Below are positions 53,201-63,300 of a stretch of 64,000 nt of DNA, one piece after another. The notes under the pieces are model-generated. The model worked only from the letters and a program-made list of their open reading frames with translations. It searched no databases and was not told the DNA's origin. This DNA is from Chrysomallon squamiferum. Lineage: Eukaryota > Mollusca > Gastropoda > Neomphalida > Peltospiridae. A program made the position numbers and the translations under genes. Every line of letters begins with the position of its first letter. The stretch's first letter is position 1. The DNA lies in the NCBI GenBank assembly GCA_012295275.1, contig CM022670.1, positions 23,768,255-23,832,254 on the forward strand, given 5' to 3'.

Positions 53201-56200
53201 CATATGTCTTGGTTTGTTCAAGCAGAATATATATTTTTTTCATTTCATACCGTGTCCATTGCACTGTTATTGTTTGATATTATGACAGCTGGTGATTGCC
53301 ACTCTCTGTGTTTCTGCTCTGCTGTTTTTCAGCACTGACATTTGTCTGTGCATGTCTCCAGAAACAGAGCGATGCAGCTAATGTGTTGTCTTAGAATATG
53401 TTCAGAAATAAATCTTAGTTCATTCTGATAAGACTGAATGGAATGAAGATGTTCTTGGCTTTTATGGTTTTTCTTCAGTTATTATTTTTATGTTTTCTTG
53501 TACTTTCAAAGTGTATTCTACAGTTTTTTAAATGTAAATAACCAATGTTTTATTATAATATACATTAATTTAATATAAATAGATTAAAGATTTTGACTGA
53601 AGATTAACTGAAATGATATGATTCATTTTAATATTTAAAATATTGATATAGCCATTTAATTCAAAGAAAAGATTAAATATACTGAAAAAGAAGATAAAAT
53701 AATTATTTAAATACAGATTTAAAGCTAGTAATTGTTAAGCTTAATGCTAACTATGTGACATATTTTGAAGTATATTGTTCCAATTTCACAAAATTAACAC
53801 CATCACATGATAAATCTTTAAAGCAGTGGTTGCCAGACTTCTTACATGAATGATCATTTTGATGATGCCTTAAAAATCCAGAACCAGTTTATCCCATTTT
53901 TTTAATAGGTCATTTATATTGGGCTGACGATTTAAAAGCTTTAATCTTAAATCTCCTTTTTCTTCCAAGTTCACTTTGTTTCACTGCTTAATTTTAATCG
54001 CAAATAAAGTGGAGAATGCTAAAATAAAAGTTAGTACACTGGCCAAATTTTTGGACATCAAGTATTAATTACTTCATTTCCTCAAAATAGTCTTATTTTC
54101 AACAATACTTTTGTTTGAAAATCAACAATCATATCAATAAGTTCATCAGAAATGTCTTGGTTTTTATTTTTCACAATATGCAAATTCTGGGAAATTTTAG
54201 ATTTTGTTTCCTTTTCTATTGAATATTATAATTTCTGATACCAAAAAAAAAAAAAAGACCCTTTTATATCTTTGTGACCCCCCTAACAGTGCTTCTGTTC
54301 TAATCTACCTCCTGAGAGGTGTTGTTGGCCACTTTGGCAATCCCAGCTTTAAACAGAGTTCTTGATTTACACCTGACATTTACCTGCTGTGAGATATATT
54401 TCTATAACTAATATCCCAACACCTGGAGCCAGATTATTAGATTATTTACTAAAGTGATCTTCTTGATAATTGATAAAACAGTTCATATGATAAGAGCATA
54501 GGTATGATAAACATACAGAAAAAAAAAAAAAAATTTAAAACTGTTTTGTTTTGTTTTGTGTATTTTACCTGAACCTACTTATCCCATATTTTTCTCTCAT
54601 GTTTTTGTTTTTTTTAATAAAGTTTGAATAATCACAAAAAGATTGCATGAACACTACGTGAAGCACAACATAAAAACACCAAAAAAAAAAAAAATGGCTA
54701 CCACAGTAGAATGAGTCTTAATCCTTGCTTTGCTAAACTGCATGCTCTATGACAATATGTTGAGCCTATTTGTCTGATCAACATCAGAATCAGCGCCAGT
54801 GTTATCATCAGTGGAGATCATAATATTGGCATGATGAGCTTCTCTCTGATGAATTCCATTTCCATTTAAACAATGCTGATGCTCAGTTGTGGGTGTAGCT
54901 TAGGCATGGAGAACATTAACCAGACAACTGCGTTGTTCAGACAGATTGATGGGGTGGACGGAGTGTCATGGCATATTTGCCAAAGCCCAATAAATACCTT
55001 GGATAATGTCTTGCAAAATCATGTCATTCCCTTCTTTCATCAGCGTCAGGATATACACAGCTTTCAGCAAGTAAACTCTGAGCATTCACAGCACTTTGCA
55101 ACAAACAGCATCTAGCAAACAAGATGTGCTTTTGCTTGAATGGCCGGCACTGTCCTCTGATATATTGCCAACAGGGCATCTTTGATGTTACCTTGGTCAG
55201 ACTGTTCTCAAATAACTAAAAAAAAAAACCTTAGAGAACTTGGAGAACTGAAAAATGCATTACAGCAGGAATTGAATGCTATACCCGAGAACACTATTGA
55301 CAGACAGACTTGTCAAGTGAGTGAGGAAATTTTACATGGCAGGCACGTGCTGGTTATAAAGCACTAATGAGTTTTCACTGTGACCCCATTGGTCTCGCAA
55401 ATTAGTTGAATTAAAACATGTCCGTGCATCCTTTTTTTTTTGTCTGTTGTCATCAGTATACTCCAAAATATATCACACAGTCAGCATTAAGCTTAACAAT
55501 TCCCTGCTTTTGAATATAATATTAAATAAGAAAAATTAAATTTGAATTCCTGTTAATGTCATTAAAAAAAGTATTTTAAAATAGTTTTTCTAGATGAACA
55601 TATTTGTATGTTATATTTTATTAAGGATGTTTAAATAGTTACAGCAAAATAATTTTTTTTTTTTTTAACATATTCATTATATATTCTGCATTAAAATATT
55701 ATTTTACTTATTTAATGTGTCTGTGCATGTGTGTGTATGTGTGTGTTTGTTTATTTGTTTGTTTATTTTGAAGCTATTTAATTTTAAACAAACTGATAGG
55801 AAAATTTTATGTTTTTATTCCAGAAAGTTAACCTGTGGATATACAGATTGGAAAACAGTTCCGAATATGATTTAAGTTGAAAATTTATTTTTTCTTTAAC
55901 CTTTTTTTCAGCTGCGACTGCATTCCTGTGGTGGACATATGCGTCAATAAAATTCAAACTGGATGAAGAAACAAAATTAAAAATTCCATTACTGGATGTG
56001 GATATCAGCAGTGAATCCGCATTTCTTACATTTTCAATTATTGCTTCAATTTTGACGGTATGTTTTTCATTTACAAAACATAATTTTATGGATGTTTTCT
56101 AAACATTACAATACAACAGAAAAATGAAATAAAAAAGAAAAAAGTAATTAAAATTTTTTTTTAGAGAGTAATTTTAAAAACATTCTGAGAATATGATGTG

Positions 56201-58266
56201 TAATACAATTTTTGTTTTTATTATTCAAAAAGAAACAAAACAGCAAAAACTTTTTCTCCATTAGTTTTAACACGAAAATCAATTATTTGCTTGTTACACA
56301 TATTTCAATAACTGAACGTACATTTTCATTTCAGTTGATTTTGTTGCTGGTCATTCTGATAATGAGAAAACGTTTTTCACTTGTGGTAGCATTATTTCAT
56401 GAGGCTGGGAACTGCGTGGGTGACATGCCCTGTTTGTTACTCCAACCTGTCTGGACTTTCTTCATACTTATAATTTTCTTTGTCTACTGGGTTATTATTC
56501 TGGCTTACCTTAGTACAGCAGGTAAGTCTTTTTATTATACCTGTGGCCAAGAGAAACTTTACCACTGTAAAACTGAAATTTCAGAATAACTGAAAAACAA
56601 GTTGAAACTGTATCAGTGTAAACAATATAGCCCAAAAATCGCGTATGCAGAAAATGATAGCCATCCACAGCATGGTTGGATTTTTTGGAGATATATGTGA
56701 AACATTTAAAAGCACATTACTAATGAAATAGCACAACTACACATGCAGCTAGAGTATAAATCAGTTTATATAGCATATCACATATCCACAGTATCACGAA
56801 ACCTTATATCTGCAACAATTACCTTAGATCGGTAAGGCTAGTTTATAGACAGTGGCCAGGCATCGATAGAAGATGGATCCTGACTTTTAAAGGTGATGGG
56901 AAAGCATGCCTATGATATAATTTTTCAGCATGATATTGCCGCACACCATACAGCCAGAATCGTAAAAAGCATCTTTGGAAGCAACAAATTCAACATTTTG
57001 CCATGGCCTGTGTGCTTATACTGAACAGAACCCCTGTGGGATGTCATGGATGGTTGTGTTCTAGAACATGCGCACCCTTCAGTCAAGCAACAAAAACTTG
57101 ATTCTGTCTGTCCAGACAGAATGACTACATATTCCACATCATCTCATCACATGACTGAGATTAGCTTTTGCCTGCACAGAGACAAGGGCTGCTTGTACAT
57201 GCTGATAATCTGCCTTGTTACTGACATTGATGTGTGCTTGACATCCTGAAATTTAATGTTTTGGTTTTCTGGTATCCCACATCACTTAGTTAATTCCGAT
57301 GTTATTACAGGATGTTGTATGGTTGTTATTTCCAGTGTTTATTATGTTGATATACTGATATTTTAATTCATTTTATTTCATGCATTTATCTTTTGTTGTT
57401 TTTCAATTAGAGTTATTTAAAATTATGGTAAAGTTTCTTCCAGCCTTGGGTATATTGTTTTATTTGTCAAATGTTAGTAAGAGATCTTTTATTTGCATGT
57501 TTTATTCTTGATAACATACTGATACTACTACTGTCACAACTACTATTATTTTACTAATACCTCTGTCATTACCAGTAATACTATTACTATTATTTGTATG
57601 CTTTGAATACAAGTATATATTATTCCTGTGTTTGTAAGTAATCACTTACTTGTAAAAGCTTTGATGCAAAAAAACGTTTGAAAACTGTGTCTAGTGAACT
57701 TATTTCAATTTAGTATTTATATAAACAAAAATAATAATTAGACAGAATCAATAGCGCACTTAATAACATACTGCTTAATAATTTTCTCTTTTATAATTTA
57801 TAATTATTTTTTTTTTCACCCTCATCGTATTACCATTATCTCAGAAATGACTTCATAAATTAGTCATGTTTAGATGACTAAGTAATTTGTTTTCAGCTTC
57901 CTTCATAAACTGATAAGAAATTTGCACCATACAGATCTTTTGAAAACTACAAATGTCAGTGATAATTGTTTTGGTTTTTTCGTTTACTTTATTATTAAAA
58001 GATTGTGTTAGCATCATTTGAAAAAGGTTAACAGTTCTGTTTGAGTTATAGGATACTGAATAATTAGTTTTGTTGGTATTGTTTTGAATCTGATACCTGT
58101 ACTAAGTGCTTTGATGTTTTATATTCAAGAGGAATTAGTATTCATTAAAAATTTATAAGCATTTTCTGTTTACTTTTCTCTTGTACTGGAGAGTTTATGG
58201 TGGCTGGGGTTTGTCATTTTTAAATTTTTTTCGGAATCTTTTTTTTTCTTTTTTTTTTTTTTATTA

Positions 58267-58298
<32 letters not shown>

Positions 58299-59333
58299 TC
58301 ATATTTATTTATTTATTTATTTTTTTATTGTCAAAATTAATATAAATATTAAATTTGTTCTTCTGTTCCTTTATCCAAATGAAAATTCATGAAAATAAAC
58401 ATACATATATTCACTGTCAAATTAGTCAAAATAATTGTTGTTACTGTCATCCTACAGAGAGCAGTTTTGTTATTTACAGACTTGCATTTAGACATGTTTT
58501 CCCATGTAGAAGGGTTTTATCACATGTATCAACAATGAAATATAAGCAGTACATAAAATGACAAACATGTTCTACAAACTGAAAAATAAAAAATTAAATT
58601 ATTAAATATTATATTCATGTTACGTTTTTGGTTGCCTAGACCCAAGACAATTTATTTAACAAAACAGACAAAATTAAATGTTCAAAATAGATGTATTTTC
58701 TATTAGTCTAAGATATGTACATTATCAAAGCCAAAAAAGACTATATAAAATAAGACTGAACTGTATATGTGCATGTTTTCTTTACTTGTATTCCAGAAAC
58801 CCCAACAGTAAACAGGCAAACTGGGTTTGTCAAGTATGAACATTACGAAATGGTGTCATATTTTTGGTGGTATCACCTGATAGGTCTTGTGTGGACGAGT
58901 GAATTCATCATTGCCTGTCAGCAGCTGGTCGTGTCAGGAGCTGTGGCAAAATGGTATTTCACAAGGTTTGTTTCTAACATTAACTGGTTATTCTAGAATA
59001 TTGGTAAAGAATTAAACTTGATTGAATCATACACACTTCACAGGATAAAGTGAAGTCACAGTGGACATAGTCTGCTACATTCTTTGATTAACATATCAAT
59101 CCAATCAGTCGGTTATTTTAAAATTTATGTTATAAAATATGCATGTTACACACATTTACCTTATATTAATACTAAAAAATGTTTGAGTCTAAGTATGTAT
59201 TTATTTACAATACATTTCTAAACTTTCTTAGATTTAATAAGTTTAATTTACATGAAACCATGTTTTTAAATTTTCTGATAATCAGCATTTAAAATGTTAG
59301 GCAGATTTTTGATAATTACATATATGTATCATG

Positions 59334-59392
<59 letters not shown>

Positions 59393-60353
59393 GCACATTA
59401 TGGAGTGTTTTTGTATGTGTTCACAAAAAGTTCTAAATTTTTTTATTTTTTTATTTGCATGTGTAAGTGAGTGTGTGAATGCAAAGAATAAAAATACTCT
59501 CCAAATTTAGTCTACATGTTTATTTCATCAAATATTCTTTGATCAATATTGCAGCTGTTGACTTAGATGTTTTTATGTCGTTTTTTTAAAGATGAAAATA
59601 ACTGATTTCTTATCTCTAAATGAAGAGAAAACCAGACTCTATTAATGTTTTTTTTTTTAAAAAAACAAATTTAATATAACTTTTTGTAATATACACATTT
59701 TTCTTTTACCTAAGCATGAAATGATTGTGTCAAAATTTGTTTTATCACTCTGCTTTCCTGTTGAGTAATTATTCAGTCCATTGTTAATGTTATGTAGAAA
59801 ACATTCTTCACTTGGCTCCATGTCTTAAACTGATAAAGAATTTTGTTTACCTATTTATTTTCTGTACTGCATAATTTATTTTATTTATTGTTTTGTTGAA
59901 ATAAGATACTGTTTATAATATTTTTTTTTTACCGTTTTTCTTTTTTAATACTTTTTTTTTCAAATATTATTTTATTTTTACTATTTTTTTTTATTATTAT
60001 TTTTTTTATATTTTCAGTTGTTTGTTTTGTTATTTTATTTTATGTTATTACATTTATAATTTTATAAAATTGAGAAATTGGTATTTTGGGGGGTATTTGT
60101 AATATATGTATTTTCATTTATTTATAATGTATTTTAAACCCCATAATTATTTTCATGTGAAAATTTTAAACCCCATGCCATTATTTTATTTTAAATTTAA
60201 CATATATTTTTTTTGTTACATTTTATTAATTTAATTCATTTTTTTCTTTTATTTATTATGACTTAATATTTTGTTACAGGGTTGGGTTTTTTTTTTTTCT
60301 GTTTTTTGTGGGTTTTTTGCATGTGAGCGTATTTGATAAAAAAAAAAAAAACA

Positions 60354-60384
<31 letters not shown>

Positions 60385-63300
60385 ATTACAATCAATCTGT
60401 GAAACCAGTCATTATACATAATGCACAAATTGGTCATAGCCAGCCATTATACAAAATGATTAAAGTGATTCAAGTCTTACTGTTAACACTTTTGGTATAG
60501 ATTATACAATTTAAAATACTACTAAATATGAATAATTAATAATTATAGCACAATTTTTGCTATAGTTTCAGATTAATGAATCTTATAGAAAATAAACTTA
60601 ATAACACTTGAATATTATTAACAAAAAATTCTGGTAATTAATGTTTCTGTTGTGTATTCTTAAATGCTTTTTTAGAAATTGGATTTCACTGACTTAACTA
60701 CTTTTATTTTATTAATTTTTTTTTTTTATTAATTTAACTTCGCTTATTCTTTTATCTTCTATCTTTTAAACACTTTCATTTTGTTCTGTTTATTTACTAT
60801 CTGTATTTGTTATATTTCAGAGACAAAGATCAAGCAAGCTGTCTTATATGTGGATCAATTGGTGTTCTAGTTGTGTATCACTTGGGTAGTGTGGCACTTG
60901 GCTCACTGGTTATTGCTATTGTCAAACTTCCAAGATGGATACTTATGTATTTAAATAAAAAGTGAGTGAATTATGATGAAATTCCACCTGTCTTTCAATT
61001 TAAGAAAAAAAAATTAAAATTAAAAAAATATATATATAATGAATATGATATTTTGTTTCCTCACAAACATTTTATTTCAATATCAATATTTATTGTTTGC
61101 AAAGGCAGATTATATCATACAAAACTAATTAGGTTTAGATTATTTGTACATAATACTGAAGCTGTACATTGTTATTAAATTAGACTAGACTTAGTTTTTT
61201 TTAAATTAAAAAATTTATTGTAATAAATATATTGTAATAGGTGATTTTGTTTTTCTGCAGATTAAAAGGCTCAGAAAACCAGTGTGCCCGATATTGTATG
61301 AATTGTTGTATTTGCTGTTTGTGGTGTTTGGAGAGGTGCCTTAAGTATTTAAATGCTAATGCTTATACAATAGTAGGTAAGTAAAATTTGTATACAGTGA
61401 AACCCTTGAAAACTAGACCATCAGTAAACCAGAATTCTCTTTAACACCACCTGTATGATTTTTTTTTCTCAGCTGTATAATTTTTTTTTTCATCACTTTT
61501 TTATTTAAAAGAAAAAAAAAATACAAACAGACACACACACACACACACACACACACGCATGCATTCACACATATAAAAAAGGAAAAATAGTGTTTGAAGC
61601 AGTGGTTTTTAAATTATTGTATTTATACCATTTATTGCATAAGGGAGGTTACTCTATTTAACAGTTTATAATTTTAAATCTTTTGTTATAGTCATATATA
61701 TATAGTAACATGTGTTGTATTTTAATACTGACTTTTGTATGTTTGTTTCAGCTATTAATGGTAAAAACTTTTGTACATCGGCTAAAAAGGTAGGTTTTAT
61801 TTATTTATTTTTATTTATGTTTTTTTTTTTCTTAATTATTATTTATAAGAAAACAAGGTTAATGTAATTTTATCTGGCAAATATAATTCAAATATCTCCA
61901 TTAACTACTTTGTTGAAAAATAGTATTTTTAATTAATAATTAATATTTATTTGCTTTTTAAAATAAACATTAAAAAACCAATAAAAAGAACCCACCTATC
62001 TTTAATTACTTTAATTTTAACATATAAAATTTTAAATGGGTTCTAAATTAAATTATTGGAAATTTTTTGAAAAATTTCTTTTAAATGAAAAACTTCTTTA
62101 AAAGTTGTTACATTTTCATTTGTTTCTGTCTGTTTTGCTTTTGTTTTTCAGTTTTATCATTTATTTATTTTTTATTTATTTATTTTTTTTTTATTTCTAT
62201 TCTAGGCCTTCACAATACTTGTAACAAATGCATTACGAGTGGCAGCTATAAACAGTATAGGAGATTTCATTCTCTTCCTGGGCAAGCTTGGAGTGATGGC
62301 TGCCACTGCTGCCTTAGGGATCATTTGGTTCAAGGCAGGTTTAATAAGTACACTCTAATACATATATTTTAAATATTTCTTACGTTTTATTTACTTTTTA
62401 AAGCAGACATTGGTTAGGATGCTTTCTATTAAATGAAACATTTTAAAAATAAAATTAAATACAGGTTTCACATATTTTTTTTCTATTTTAAAACAAAGAT
62501 ACAATATATGTTTTAATGTTTTGTACAGGTTTCAGCTAAAAGAAACAGAAAAACACACAAATATTTAACTGCAAAATCAGTAATTTTTATTTTAAAAAAT
62601 ATTTTATTTTATATTTTCAGAACCGAAGTGATCTCCACTTCTTTGCCATTCCAGTGTTATTAGTTTGTGTCTTTGCATTTTTAATTGCTCACTGCTTTCT
62701 CTCTGTATACGAAGTAAGTAGCTGATGGATGAATAAATATGTTTTTTTTTTAACTTTTTGTATACTACATTGTAGAGATGAAACCAGTTATGGTCTGCTC
62801 TTATCTATTAATATGCACTTTATCAATAACAAGAACATATATTATGGTTTTTGATAAATATTCATGTGGCATTCACTGTAACTGAAAACAGCCCAGTGTC
62901 TAGATTTAGGAATGTTGATTTTATGGACATATTGCTATAGTAATAATTGGTTCCTTTTTATTTAATATATTAAATTTCAAAACTTTTACAATGTCTGGAG
63001 AACACCACCAATTTGAAATAATTGTATGAATTACTTTAATTACAAAATATTGCTACTTGCAGATGGTGATAGATGCCTTGTTTCTGTGTTTGTGTGAAGA
63101 TCTTGATTTAAATGATGGGTCACCAGAACGAATGTATTATGGAAGCAAATCTTTACGGGTAATTGTATTTTTTTTTTTCTAAATACATAAAATTACAATA
63201 ATTGGTGGACTGTCTAAAAGAGTTCATGCACCTTATTATTGTACAACCAATACCTTTTTAGTGACCTAAGTTAAACATTACTTTTCCACATAAATATTTT

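Larger units (their letters stand above)
49896..55911 (+). other. Intron 6 (6.0 kb)
   Basis: GT-AG, phase 1. Contains an AAT run (50250-50282), a repeat-free complex patch at 52,100-52,480, the hAT-like element and a Tc1-like fossil. Confidence 0.88.

Noticed and set aside
61595-61625. hAT-like end CAGTGGTTTTTAAA in intron 11
   Set aside because: No opposite end or target duplication found within the short intron.
62339-62344. GT donor GTTTAA four bases after the GC donor of exon 13
   Set aside because: It gives the wrong phase and a stop codon soon after joining exon 14.
62085-62372. 95-codon frame overlapping exon 13
   Set aside because: It is a shifted-frame shadow; the true frame of exon 13 matches CTL1.
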